Shown: piece by piece, positions 55,411 through 64,000 of the stretch
Position numbering within the stretch: the stretch's first letter is position 1
Layout: every line of letters begins with the position of its first letter
DNA from: Heyndrickxia camelliae
Lineage (GTDB): Bacteria; Bacillota; Bacilli; Bacillales; Bacillaceae_C
Direction: 5' to 3'
Assembly: GCF_002844575.1 (NCBI RefSeq)
Contig: NZ_PIQO01000008.1
Location: forward strand, 116,479-180,478
Length of the DNA: 64,000 bases
Made by a program: the position numbers and the translations under genes
Notes under the pieces: generated by a model
The model's database searches: none
What the model was told of the DNA's origin: nothing
Seen by the model: the letters and a program-made list of their open reading frames with translations, nothing else

Positions 55411-57337
55411 CCAGCTCATGTTTCGCAATCTAAAAAAGAATGTGAAAAATTATTACCTCTATGTGTTTGCATTAATTTTTAGTGTCGCTCTTTATTTCGC
55501 ATTTGTTACACTGCAGTATGATCCATCTATGAATGAAGTAAAAAGTTCCATAAAAGGAGCTGCAGCATTAAAAGCAGCATCTATTCTTCTCATAGCGATC
55601 GTCGCCATCTTCCTTCTTTATGCGAATAAGCTGTTTATGAAGCGCCGCAGTAAAGAAATTGGACTATTTCAATTGATTGGTATGACAAAAACTGCGATAT
55701 TCCGCCTTTTAAGTACAGAAAACTTTCTTCTCTATTATGGGTCCTTACTAATCGGAACTTTTATCGGATTTTCCTGTTCCAAATTAGTAATGATGATATT
55801 ATTTAAAATTACAGGAGTAAAGACAAACGCAACTCTTCAATTTTCTATTGAGGCGCTGATTCAAACCCTTTTGGTCTTCAGTGTTATCTACCTCGTAATC
55901 TTATTTATAAATTATATATATATTAAAAGACAAACTATCTTATCCTTATTTAGGGTAATCTCTTCCACCGAGGGAAAAGTGAAAAAGATAAGTGTTTTAC
56001 AGATGATAATCGGGGTAGTGGGCATTCTGTTCATCGTTTCAGGCTATTATGTTTCATCGAAATTATTTGACGGCGATTTTACAACAATAAACGAGTTATT
56101 TATTGCCATGACTTTTATTCTCGGAACCGTTATTATTGGGACCTATCTATTTTATAAAGGGTCTGTCACATTTATCGCAAATATGATTAGGAAAAGCAAA
56201 GGCGGTTACTTGAGTATTAATGAGGTACTATCGTTAGCATCCATCATGTTTCGAATGAAATCGAATGCACTGCTACTAACGATTATTACAACCGTATCTG
56301 CGCTTGCTATCGGTTTATTATCTTTATGCTATATATCTTACTATTCAGCAGATAAAAACGCTAAAGACAACGTTCCATCCAATTTCTCTTTAATAACCAC
56401 TAAGGAAGCAAAACAGTTTGAGCAGGCTTTAATGGCCAAGAACATTTCCTTTTCAGAAAAAAGGATCCCTGTCCTTTATGCGGATGTTAATGTTAAAAAT
56501 ATCATGGAAACAAGTTTAAAAGAAATTAACGCTGATCCAAATATAATGACCCTAGCCATCATCAGTGATGAAGCAATCTCAAACCTCCATTTGGGAAAGA
56601 ATGAATCTATCTTTTTCGGGAATAGTGGGATACTTAATAAAATAATTTCCTTTAAAAATTCTGGATATATTAAACTAAGTGGAAAAAGCCAAACCACTAC
56701 TCTAAAATACTCAGGAATAAGAGAAGAATCGATTCTCCCATACAATTTTACGAGCGGTAGCTTACCAGTAGCCGTTGTAAACAAAGCAGTTTTTGAAGAA
56801 TTAAGGACGGATCTTAATCCGAACCTTCAACAAAAATCACTTTATATTGGAATTGATATTAAGGATGACAATAATATTGAAAAGGCAGATGCTATTTTCC
56901 ATAAATTAAACCTAAGCGAGGATAATTTATCTCGTTATGAAATGAGCAGCAGTCAAAAGCAAAACATGGGACTTGTAATGTTTATCGTCGGTTTCCTCGG
57001 ATTAACCTTTTTAATTACATCTGGGTGTATTCTCTATTTTAAACAAATGGACGAAAGTGAAGATGAAAGACCAAGTTATACGATCTTACGGAAACTCGGT
57101 TATACCCAAAGAGATTTATTAAAAGGGATTCAAGCAAAACAAATGTTTAACTTTGGTATTCCATTAGCTATCGGCCTCCTTCATAGTTATTTCGCTGTAA
57201 AATCTGGCTGGTTCTTTTTTGGCACAGAGCTTTGGACACCTATGATTGCTGTCATGCTTCTTTACACGATTCTTTACTCTATTTTTGGAGTACTTTCCGT
57301 TCTTTATTACAAAAAGGTAATCAAAGCAGCACTATAA
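55400..57337 (+). CDS. BceB-type ABC transporter permease
   Basis: 645-residue permease with ten helices: one, then groups of three before and after a large outer domain of about 200 residues between helices 7 and 8 (residues about 315-525). The first FtsX-type region is [20 protein letters not shown] and the second, [20 protein letters not shown], lies near the C-terminus. The outer domain is the peptide-sensing part and defines specificity, which I cannot read. ATG at 55400 follows AGGTGG within the ATPase gene. Confidence 0.93.
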   Translation: MSINQLMFRNLKKNVKNYYLYVFALIFSVALYFAFVTLQYDPSMNEVKSSIKGAAALKAASILLIAIVAIFLLYANKLFMKRRSKEIGLFQLIGMTKTAIFRLLSTENFLLYYGSLLIGTFIGFSCSKLVMMILFKITGVKTNATLQFSIEALIQTLLVFSVIYLVILFINYIYIKRQTILSLFRVISSTEGKVKKISVLQMIIGVVGILFIVSGYYVSSKLFDGDFTTINELFIAMTFILGTVIIGTYLFYKGSVTFIANMIRKSKGGYLSINEVLSLASIMFRMKSNALLLTIITTVSALAIGLLSLCYISYYSADKNAKDNVPSNFSLITTKEAKQFEQALMAKNISFSEKRIPVLYADVNVKNIMETSLKEINADPNIMTLAIISDEAISNLHLGKNESIFFGNSGILNKIISFKNSGYIKLSGKSQTTTLKYSGIREESILPYNFTSGSLPVAVVNKAVFEELRTDLNPNLQQKSLYIGIDIKDDNNIEKADAIFHKLNLSEDNLSRYEMSSSQKQNMGLVMFIVGFLGLTFLITSGCILYFKQMDESEDERPSYTILRKLGYTQRDLLKGIQAKQMFNFGIPLAIGLLHSYFAVKSGWFFFGTELWTPMIAVMLLYTILYSIFGVLSVLYYKKVIKAAL

Positions 57338-57347
57338 TCCACATACT

Positions 57348-57376
57348 AACGGGACAGAAGTTTGTCCCGTTTTTTC
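57348..57376 (+). terminator. Intrinsic terminator of the Bce-type module
   Basis: ACGGGACA pairs with TGTCCCGT around six bases and is followed by six T. Confidence 0.88.
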
Positions 57377-57449
57377 TACTCCTCAAAACATCTCTCCATT
57401 GCTCTTAAGCGTAATATGTATTACTATTCAAAGTAAGGAGATGTAAATA

Positions 57450-58493
57450 TTGGATAATTTAAGATTAAACGTTTCATTATTGCGCAGAAGAGTACCAAAT
57501 TTGACGAGTGCTGCAAAATCAATTGGTTTGCGTCCTGCCACTGTTTCCAACCTATGTACCGGAAAAATTCCAATCGAGCGTGCTGAAGTAAAGACCTTGG
57601 TTGCGCTTGCATCACTAGCCCAGTGTAGTTTAGACGAGTTGATTTTGAGAGGGGAATCGGTGGAAATGATCGAAACGAAGATTAAAGCGTTAGATTTGTT
57701 TGCACCAATTGCCAAAGGAGGGACGGTCGGACTCGTTGCACGCCCAGGAATGGGGCAACTAGTATTACTTGGCGAGTTATTTTACAGACTTAAACAGCAT
57801 GGATACTCCACTGTTTTACTAAAGCCAGAGGAAGATTATCCGGAATTGGCTGATATGTTAGAGTTTGCAGATGTCATTGCAGATTCCATTGAAAAAGCTT
57901 ATAAGGAAATAACCGCATTGGGAGTGAGTAAAGACATTCTCTATGCTGCGGATCGTTCATACGTCCTGACAGGAGAAATTTTCAAACTCCAAGATCTATT
58001 CCATCAAGCGAATTTGCAATCTGTTACAACCTTTCTGCTTGATTTAAAAGGTGCTGCAGTAGATGAAGAATTACCCTATGGACCATTAGAAACATTATTA
58101 TATTTTGATGCAGACTTAGCTGCACGACATAACTTCCCTGCTATAAATCCAATCTACTCTACATCATCTGTATTGGAAGGGGCATATCTAGATCAAAACC
58201 ATCATTTCACTCAGCAAAGAGCTCAAAAACTATTACGCCGCTACCGTGAATTACGCTCCTTGGTAACTGCACGCGGATTAGATGCTATTCCTTCGGTAGA
58301 AAAGGAAACTTATCATCGAGGGGAACGATTAGAAGCATATCTTACCCAACCATTTTATGTAGCAGAAGCATACACAGGAGTGAAAGGCGAATCAGTAGAT
58401 TTAAACACTACATTACATGATGTTCGCAAAATATTGGATGGTGGGGTAGATGCTCAGGATTTAAAATCGTTGACCTATATAGGAAAACTTTAA
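57450..58493 (+). CDS. HTH protein fused to a degenerate F1-ATPase beta-like domain
   Basis: 347 residues. Residues 1-65 look like a helix-turn-helix of the MerR/XRE kind: [20 protein letters not shown], then [19 protein letters not shown]. Residues 73-345 align by eye with the nucleotide-binding and C-terminal domains of F1 beta: [32 protein letters not shown] corresponds to the P-loop region, [20 protein letters not shown] to [33 protein letters not shown] to the catch-helix region, and [20 protein letters not shown] to FLSQPFFVAEVFTG. The Walker A GGAGVGKT is replaced by ARPGMGQL, so ATP hydrolysis is unlikely, and the DELSEED segment and N-terminal barrel are absent. TTG start with AAGGAG upstream. 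It is single and monocistronic. A DNA-binding regulator with a repurposed beta fold is the best reading. Confidence 0.75.
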   Translation: [347 protein letters not shown]

Positions 58494-58500
58494 TATTTTA

Positions 58501-58548
58501 TTAAAAAAAATGAAAGAGGTGTTACGCGAACTGCAATACCTCTTTCAT
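58501..58548 (-). terminator. Intrinsic terminator of the GGDEF-EAL gene
   Basis: On the minus strand ATGAAAGAGGT pairs with ACCTCTTTCAT, followed by eight T. The first arm lies in the last codons of the gene. Confidence 0.85.
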
Positions 58549-60522
58549 ATATTGTGAAATCTTTTCATCTCTCATAGGCTTTCCATAGAAAAAACCTTGT
58601 ACAACGTAACACCCCAACTCGTTCAACTTATCAATATGGTCCTGTTGTTCTACACTTTCAGCAATGACGTCTAAGTGAAGTTTTTCCGCCATCAAAATAA
58701 TCGCATGGACAATCGCTCGTTTACTTGGATGATCTATATCAACCGTGAATAGTCTATCTAGTTTCAGTGCATCGATTGGGATTCTATCTAATAACCCAAT
58801 AGAAGAATAGCCGGTTCCGAAATCATCCATGGAAATTCTAACCCCCATATTACGAATGATTTCCAATTGCCTTATAATATCATTAATATCATTAAAAAAC
58901 ATAGATTCAGTGATTTCAAGTTCAAGAAGATTCGGTTCCAGGCACGTTTTTCCTAAAACATTCAGGATCAATTCTGCTAGTTGATCTGTTTCAAAGAGAC
59001 GTGCGGACAAATTAACGGAAATAGGTTGTGTAAAACCCTTAGTTCCCCAAGATTTACATTGTCTACATGCTTCCTCTAAAACCCACGTAGTCATTGGTAT
59101 AATCAGCCCCGTCTCCTCAGCTATAGGTATAAACTCCCCGGGTAAAACGATCCCCAATCTTGGATGATTCCACCGGATTAACGCTTCAAATCCACATAAC
59201 TTATCCGTTTTCACATTCCATTTTGGTTGATAAACCATATAGAATTGGTTTTGCTCGAGGGCATGCTGCAAATCCTTTTCCAATTCCATTTTCCTAACCT
59301 CTTTTATACCCATTTCATCCGTATAAACACAATACTGGTTTTTTCCTAATCCCTTTGCCTTATACATTGCAGTGTCAGCCGCTTTTAGCAATTCGGAACG
59401 ATCTGATTCTTTTATGGAACCTATACTAATCCCTATACTCCCCGTCACATATAATTCATTTCCCTTAATTCGATAAACCTCTTTCATACTCTGCAATATT
59501 TTTTGTGCTAATTGCTCTGCTTGTTCTAAGCTGCAATGTTTAATAACAATCAGGAATTCATCGCCGCCTATTCGAAACACTTGTTGATCTCTGCGAATGA
59601 AATTTCTTAAGCGATTGCCAACTTCATGCACCAGTAAATCTCCAATATCATGCCCAAGTGTGTCGTTAATGGCTTTGAAGCGATCTAAATCCAAAAACAT
59701 AACACCAATAGATTCATCACCGACATATGTATAAAAAAACCGATTCATGTCGTTGCGATTAGGTAACCCTGTAATGGCATCTTGAAATGCAAGCTTCTCC
59801 AGCACATGCCGATCAAAAAACATCGCTCCCCATGAAATAAATAAAATAAGAAAAATCGCTACCGTAACACCATATAAAAGAAAGAAATCCATAGCTTGTG
59901 AATGTTTCATTACCATGCTGGAATCATAATGAAACCTTGCCGCCTTCATACCGGTATAATGCATGCCGCAAATAGCAAACCCCATCACCACTGCTGATAT
60001 CCATTTAAGCCAATTGGATGTGGACCGATTGCGAAATTTCAGAAATAAAAACAATGCAGCATACGAGGCACCAAGGGCTATTAGTGCCGAGATAATCCAC
60101 AACGTCTTATCATAGCTAATTTCAAAAGACATAATCATGGCTTTCATACCTACGTAATGCATTGCAACGATGCCGCTCCCCATTATAAATCCACCAATAG
60201 CAAGTCTTAACTTATTAATGTCTCTTGGCATAGTGATGTAAAATGCAATAAAAGAAGAGGCCACGCTTGCTAACATTGATAATAATGTAAGCCCTACATC
60301 ATATTTTACAAGGGCATGAAAATGGAAAGCCAGCATTCCGAAAAAGTGCATGGACCAGACGCCGCTTCCCATTACCAATGCACCCGCAAAAAGCCAAAAC
60401 CATCGTCCTCTTCCACTTGCATTCGAGATTTTTGCTGCAATATTTAAAGCTGAAAATGATGCTAATATCGAAATAATTATAGAAAGAATAACAATATAAA
60501 TATTATAATTACCTTCTATCAT
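58522..60522 (-). CDS. MHYT-GGDEF-EAL cyclic-di-GMP enzyme
   Basis: 666-residue membrane protein. Seven helices carry the three MHYT repeats (WSMHFFGML, VAMHYVGMK, CGMHYTGMK, residues about 55-210), proposed to bind copper and sense a gas or redox signal. The GGDEF domain (about 260-420) has LDLDRFKAINDTLGHDIGDL and an intact RIGGDEF. The EAL domain (about 430-665) has FEALIRW, ELEITES, DDFGTGYSS, ALKLD and IAESVE, so all metal ligands are present. Both activities may be retained. The start at 60522 follows AAAAGGAG at 11 bases; an ATG at 60588 has no site on its strand. Confidence 0.92.
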   Translation of the reverse strand: MIEGNYNIYIVILSIIISILASFSALNIAAKISNASGRGRWFWLFAGALVMGSGVWSMHFFGMLAFHFHALVKYDVGLTLLSMLASVASSFIAFYITMPRDINKLRLAIGGFIMGSGIVAMHYVGMKAMIMSFEISYDKTLWIISALIALGASYAALFLFLKFRNRSTSNWLKWISAVVMGFAICGMHYTGMKAARFHYDSSMVMKHSQAMDFFLLYGVTVAIFLILFISWGAMFFDRHVLEKLAFQDAITGLPNRNDMNRFFYTYVGDESIGVMFLDLDRFKAINDTLGHDIGDLLVHEVGNRLRNFIRRDQQVFRIGGDEFLIVIKHCSLEQAEQLAQKILQSMKEVYRIKGNELYVTGSIGISIGSIKESDRSELLKAADTAMYKAKGLGKNQYCVYTDEMGIKEVRKMELEKDLQHALEQNQFYMVYQPKWNVKTDKLCGFEALIRWNHPRLGIVLPGEFIPIAEETGLIIPMTTWVLEEACRQCKSWGTKGFTQPISVNLSARLFETDQLAELILNVLGKTCLEPNLLELEITESMFFNDINDIIRQLEIIRNMGVRISMDDFGTGYSSIGLLDRIPIDALKLDRLFTVDIDHPSKRAIVHAIILMAEKLHLDVIAESVEQQDHIDKLNELGCYVVQGFFYGKPMRDEKISQYMKEVLQFA

Positions 60523-60931
60523 GGCTGATTCAGCTCCTTTTAAAATAATCAGTTTTTCATAAACAAAGGGGATTATTAATTGATCCATGAGAGGAGGTAA
60601 ACCAATATATTTAAAAAATAGTTAAATATCAATGTTAAATGATTCATTGTTAAAAGTACATCAACCTGATAATTTCACCATAGTTTCTCCTACTGCTGGT
60701 CCTTTCGTAACTTTCCACTCAGTTTTTATCCATATTATGCCATGCATTTATCTACAAATTCTCTACGATTCTCCATATGCACATAATAGCTAATATACCA
60801 AAGATAATAATAATAATAATTATGAGAATTGATTAAGAGATATAGTTCTTTCAAAAGATTACTAAAAATTTTATAATAGGTAACAAGTTTAATAGTTTAT
60901 GAGTACTTGAATTGAGGTTGATTTTTAATTT
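60523..60931. other. Divergent intergenic region with a TAA microsatellite
   Basis: The region lies between divergent signalling genes. It is AT-rich and includes AATAATAATAATAAT at about 60806-60820. An AGGAGG lies on the plus strand near 60593 but is not followed by a usable frame. No clear operator or riboswitch was recognised. Confidence 0.45.
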
Positions 60932-63900
60932 ATGCTATTTACCAGAAAAACATTTCTTATTTTAACAGTCTTTCTAATTTTCATAACTGGTTTACGACTA
61001 ACAGTGCTGCATTTTGAAAAGACTATTAAGCACCCTATTGCCAAAAAAGGTACATTAGACCTGCGCGGCTGGGAATTCCCTAAAAGTTCAACTATTACAC
61101 TTGATGGAGAATGGGAGTTCTATCCCTATAACATGATTACTACTGAAAAATCATCTGCTTTAACTAAAAAAAGATATTTACAAGTACCGGGTAAATGGGA
61201 TAAAGCTTTCCCTGCTGATGATAAAAATTCCTTCAAATATGGCACTTATAGATTGCAAATTCTACTGGATAAAAACATTCAGCATCATCTAGAATTACGG
61301 ATAAACGAAATTAGAAGCGCCTCAGCAATTTATATCAATGGGCATTTAAGCGCTAAAATCGGCAATCCAGCAAACAAAGAAGGGTTAAATGAAGCACGAT
61401 CTGTTCCTTATTCTATCCCCCTCCCTACCGATACAAATAACATTGAAATTCTTATTCAGGCTTCTAATACTGGTGAAAAAGGCGGGATAACACAATCACT
61501 CCACTTTGGAACCATTGAGGCAGTTACAAATCGTACATTATTATCCATTGGACTGCAAATCTTATTGTGTGGGGTTTTCTTAGTACATGGAATATATGCA
61601 ATACTGTTTTATTTTATAGGAAAGTACCAAAAGGGAGTACTTTACTTTGCTTTAACTATGATCTGTGCAACGTTTAGTGTTCTTGTAGCGGATGATAAGC
61701 TATTGTTTGTTTGGTTTCCTATGCCTTTTGAAATATCGATAAAGATTGCCTTGCTTTCTTATATTGGCATTGCAGCATTTCTGCCGCTGATAGTTAAGCA
61801 CATGTTCCCAGTATACAAAAACAAAAAAGTATTATTTTGGTTTGAAGTATATTGTATTGTTTACTCCCTATTTGTCTTAGGATCCCCATCTCAATATATC
61901 GTTCCAACTGAGAAAGTGTTTCTTGGCGGTGTATTAATAATAGGTATAATCTTATCCGGATCTATTCTTAAATTTGCTTTTAAGCAAACTCAGGATGTTA
62001 TTTATTTATTACTCGGCTGTTTGAGTTTGGCGGCAAATATCTGTTGGCTCATTATTAGAGATATAGGTTCGTTTGAAATGATGCATTACCCATTCGACTT
62101 AATGTTTAGCGTTATCGCCTTTGCAATGTTCTGGTTCAAACGTTTTCTACGTTCAACAAACCAAACGAAAGAACTGGCTGACAAACTTCAACTCGTTAAC
62201 CAGCATAAAGACGATTTTCTTGTTAACACTTCTCATGAACTCAGAAATCCTTTACACGGGATTATGAACATTGCGCAAAGCTTGCTGGATGATACAATCC
62301 GTGAAAAAAATAAGAATCAATACGATAAATTAAAGACCCAAATTACCATCGCAAGGCGAATGTCGCTTATGCTGGATGATTTAATCGATATAAACCGATT
62401 AAATCAAGGAACCATACATCTACGAATTGGGAGTTTACACTTGCAGTCTATTGTTAAAGGCGTTACAGAAATGGTACGATTCATGTTTGAAAAAAAGCCT
62501 GTTTCCATAATTACGGATATTGATGATGGCTTTCCTGCAATCAAAGCAGATGAAAATAGACTGATACAAATATTTTTCAACTTGCTCCATAATGCAATGA
62601 AGTACACAGAAGAAGGAACTATTACGATAAGAGCTTCTTATGAAAATGAAACCGCATATATATATATTGAAGATACAGGAATTGGCATGGATGAGGAAAC
62701 TCAAAAGAGAATATTCCTGCCCTATGAACAAGGTAATATGAATAAAACAAACCATGAAGGGGGATTTGGGCTCGGACTAAGTATTTGTAAACAACTGGTT
62801 GAGCTTCAAGGAGGAAACATTGATGTAACCTCAGCCCCTAATCAAGGATCAATATTTTCTTTCACCATTCCTTTGGAAACAGATGTAGAAAATATGAATG
62901 AAAATTATTTCACTATGAATCACTTTGAAACAGCTGCCACTATTGCTGACCAAACAGAGAGCAATTCTGATGTTGAATCATCGTCCAAATTAAATAAACC
63001 GAAAATATTAGCTGTCGACGATGATAGTATGAATTTGAAAGTAATAATGAATATACTGGGAACGAATTATGATATTACCGTGGTGACAAATGCCTCTGAT
63101 GCAATGTCCACAATAAAAGCAAAACAGTACGATCTTATTATTTCGGATGTGATGATGCCTCATATTTCCGGATATGAATTAACTCAATATATTCGAAAGC
63201 AATTTTCTGTTTCGGAGCTTCCAGTGTTGCTCTTAACTGCTCGGAATCGTACGGAAGATATTATTGCGGGCTTCCAATCCGGAGCCAATGATTATGTAAC
63301 CAAACCAGTTGATTCTATTGAGCTTAAATCCCGTGTTAAAGCATTAATAGATTTAAAACTTTCCATTAAAGAACGGTTACATATGGAAGCCGCTTGGCTT
63401 CAAGCGCAAATAAAGCCGCATTTTCTTATTAATACAATAAACTCCATTGCTGCACTCGGTTACTATGATATGGAAAAAATGCAGAGATTACTTCAGGAAT
63501 TCACCAATTATATGCGGGCAAGCTTTGATTTCCATAATATCAATGGTGAAGTTTCCATTGAAAAAGAACTGGACCTTGTCCGATCCTATCTATTTATTGA
63601 AAAAGCGCGATTTGGAGAAAGAATCCTAATTAATTGGGAACTAAGTGAAAACTTGAATTTCTATTTACCTCCTTTATCTCTTCAAACCCTTGTGGAAAAT
63701 GCAGTTTCTCACGGTATACTAAAACGTTCAAATGGAGGAGAAATCTTCATTAAAATTACAGAGACCGCAAATGAAATAGAAATAATGGTTAAGGATAACG
63801 GAGTTGGAATGGAGCAGATGAAGATAGTGGAGGTACTTCAGAATCCTTTAAATATAAGTAAAGGAATCGGACTAAGAAACACAAACCGCCGCTTAAAAAA

Positions 63901-64000
63901 TATGTATGGACAGGGATTAGTCATTCAAAGCTCCATAGGAAATGGAACGACCGTCTCTTTCAAAATACCAAAGAGGCTGGGACAAAACCCTCCTCTGAAA
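60932..64000 (+). CDS. Giant hybrid sensor kinase (7TM-DISM, HisKA, REC, LytS-type kinase), 3' end missing
   Basis: 1023 codons are open to the window end. An N-terminal helix (residues 5-25) is followed by an outer jelly-roll domain of DISMED2 type (about 45-195, with LDLRGWEFPKSSTITLDGEW), seven helices (about 205-410), HisKA with H435 in NTSHELRNPLHGI, HATPase (NLLHNAMKYTEEG, DTGIGM, GFGLGLSI), a receiver with D739 in LIISDVMMPHISGYEL, and a second, LytS-type kinase module with H830 in QIKPHFLINTINSIAAL plus its own HATPase (VENAVSHGI, DNGVGM, GIGLRNTNRRL). Two kinase types in one chain are unusual. A stop lies just upstream of the ATG in frame, and the ribosome binding site is weak (GAGGT). 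The final codons run into a GAGGCTGGGACA repeat. Confidence 0.9.
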   Translation, partial: MLFTRKTFLILTVFLIFITGLRLTVLHFEKTIKHPIAKKGTLDLRGWEFPKSSTITLDGEWEFYPYNMITTEKSSALTKKRYLQVPGKWDKAFPADDKNSFKYGTYRLQILLDKNIQHHLELRINEIRSASAIYINGHLSAKIGNPANKEGLNEARSVPYSIPLPTDTNNIEILIQASNTGEKGGITQSLHFGTIEAVTNRTLLSIGLQILLCGVFLVHGIYAILFYFIGKYQKGVLYFALTMICATFSVLVADDKLLFVWFPMPFEISIKIALLSYIGIAAFLPLIVKHMFPVYKNKKVLFWFEVYCIVYSLFVLGSPSQYIVPTEKVFLGGVLIIGIILSGSILKFAFKQTQDVIYLLLGCLSLAANICWLIIRDIGSFEMMHYPFDLMFSVIAFAMFWFKRFLRSTNQTKELADKLQLVNQHKDDFLVNTSHELRNPLHGIMNIAQSLLDDTIREKNKNQYDKLKTQITIARRMSLMLDDLIDINRLNQGTIHLRIGSLHLQSIVKGVTEMVRFMFEKKPVSIITDIDDGFPAIKADENRLIQIFFNLLHNAMKYTEEGTITIRASYENETAYIYIEDTGIGMDEETQKRIFLPYEQGNMNKTNHEGGFGLGLSICKQLVELQGGNIDVTSAPNQGSIFSFTIPLETDVENMNENYFTMNHFETAATIADQTESNSDVESSSKLNKPKILAVDDDSMNLKVIMNILGTNYDITVVTNASDAMSTIKAKQYDLIISDVMMPHISGYELTQYIRKQFSVSELPVLLLTARNRTEDIIAGFQSGANDYVTKPVDSIELKSRVKALIDLKLSIKERLHMEAAWLQAQIKPHFLINTINSIAALGYYDMEKMQRLLQEFTNYMRASFDFHNINGEVSIEKELDLVRSYLFIEKARFGERILINWELSENLNFYLPPLSLQTLVENAVSHGILKRSNGGEIFIKITETANEIEIMVKDNGVGMEQMKIVEVLQNPLNISKGIGLRNTNRRLKNMYGQGLVIQSSIGNGTTVSFKIPKRLGQNPPLK
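63973..63984 (+). repeat. GAGGCTGGGACA repeat half at the end of the sensor kinase gene
   Basis: The 12-base motif is identical to the outer arm of the element at 22284-22401 and is followed by AAAA. It falls inside the open frame of the sensor kinase (reads KRLGQN). The inverted partner would lie beyond the window. Confidence 0.65.

Noticed and set aside
57450..58493. Annotation as a functional ATP synthase beta subunit
   Set aside because: The P-loop lysine, the beta barrel and DELSEED are missing and an HTH is fused in front; no other atp genes are present.
60806..60820. Functional signal in the TAA microsatellite
   Set aside because: Short trinucleotide run in AT-rich DNA, not placed at a recognisable promoter spacer.
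62435..62755. Minus-strand open frames opposite the HisKA/HATPase region
   Set aside because: They are antisense to well-conserved kinase motifs and lack ribosome binding sites.

Overview
The window is a low-GC chromosomal segment of a spore-forming Firmicute, most likely Bacillaceae. The reasons are strong AGGAGG-type ribosome binding sites with frequent TTG/GTG starts, intrinsic terminators after many genes, CcpA (cre), PurR and LicT/RAT-type sites, a CotA-type spore-coat laccase, and Bce-, Art- and YerD-type genes with lengths close to their Bacillus subtilis counterparts. No rRNA, tRNA, CRISPR array, phage block or complete insertion sequence is visible. The first gene (MATE exporter) and the last (a giant hybrid sensor kinase) are cut by the window edges.

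Layout. 1-5.5 kb: MATE exporter, peptidase T, then a PadR-controlled run of membrane genes (HAAS/2TM protein, a protein built from repeated membrane hairpins, acyl-lipid desaturase). 5.6-9 kb: a frameshifted phosphodiesterase gene, a UMF1-type exporter, a 40-residue DUF4023-like gene and a VOC gene with an internal stop. 9-11 kb: a ParM-like actin and a ParR-like adaptor downstream of an array of GTATAC-like boxes, which resembles a plasmid partition cassette on the chromosome. 11-17 kb: aldo/keto reductase, thioesterase, MFS exporter with a double palindromic operator, DUF4064 protein, YerD-like glutamate synthase domain protein. 17-22 kb: ArtPQR-type arginine ABC importer, M20 amidohydrolase, sulfite-oxidase-like molybdoenzyme. 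22-26.5 kb: MMPL exporter with divergent TetR, and guaC. 26.5-34 kb: a beta-glucoside operon (two 6-phospho-beta-glucosidases, a histidine-phosphatase lipoprotein, EIIBCA permease, LicT-type antiterminator) with three RAT/terminator switches and cre sites. 34-37.4 kb: a MerR-like HTH/unknown gene pair and cotA.

37.6-43.7 kb: a six-gene sugar-acid operon (COG3964 amidohydrolase, DgaE-like PLP lyase, DgaF-like aldolase, KDG kinase, GntR regulator, GntP permease). It looks like a route for an amino-sugar acid that uses a GntP permease and a kinase where the known dga system uses a PTS. 43.9-49.7 kb: a sensor kinase with an extracellular solute-binding domain, an NtrC-type sigma-54 activator, a TAXI binding protein and an MHS-family organic-acid transporter. 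A clear -24/-12 promoter and an exact cre site lie in front of the transporter. 49.8-57.3 kb: arylsulfotransferase-like exoprotein, type 2 IPP isomerase, and a Bce-type peptide-antibiotic sensing and detoxification module.

57.4-64 kb: a DNA-binding-type HTH fused to a degenerate F1-ATPase beta-like domain that has lost its Walker A lysine (the most unusual gene here), a MHYT-GGDEF-EAL cyclic-di-GMP enzyme, and a very large hybrid 7TM-DISM sensor kinase that runs off the end. Short dispersed repeats (GAGGCTGGGACA hairpins, GGGACAGG hairpins, a GCGCCTAT/ATAGGCGC hairpin and a 21-bp TCAGCC array) punctuate the intergenic spaces.
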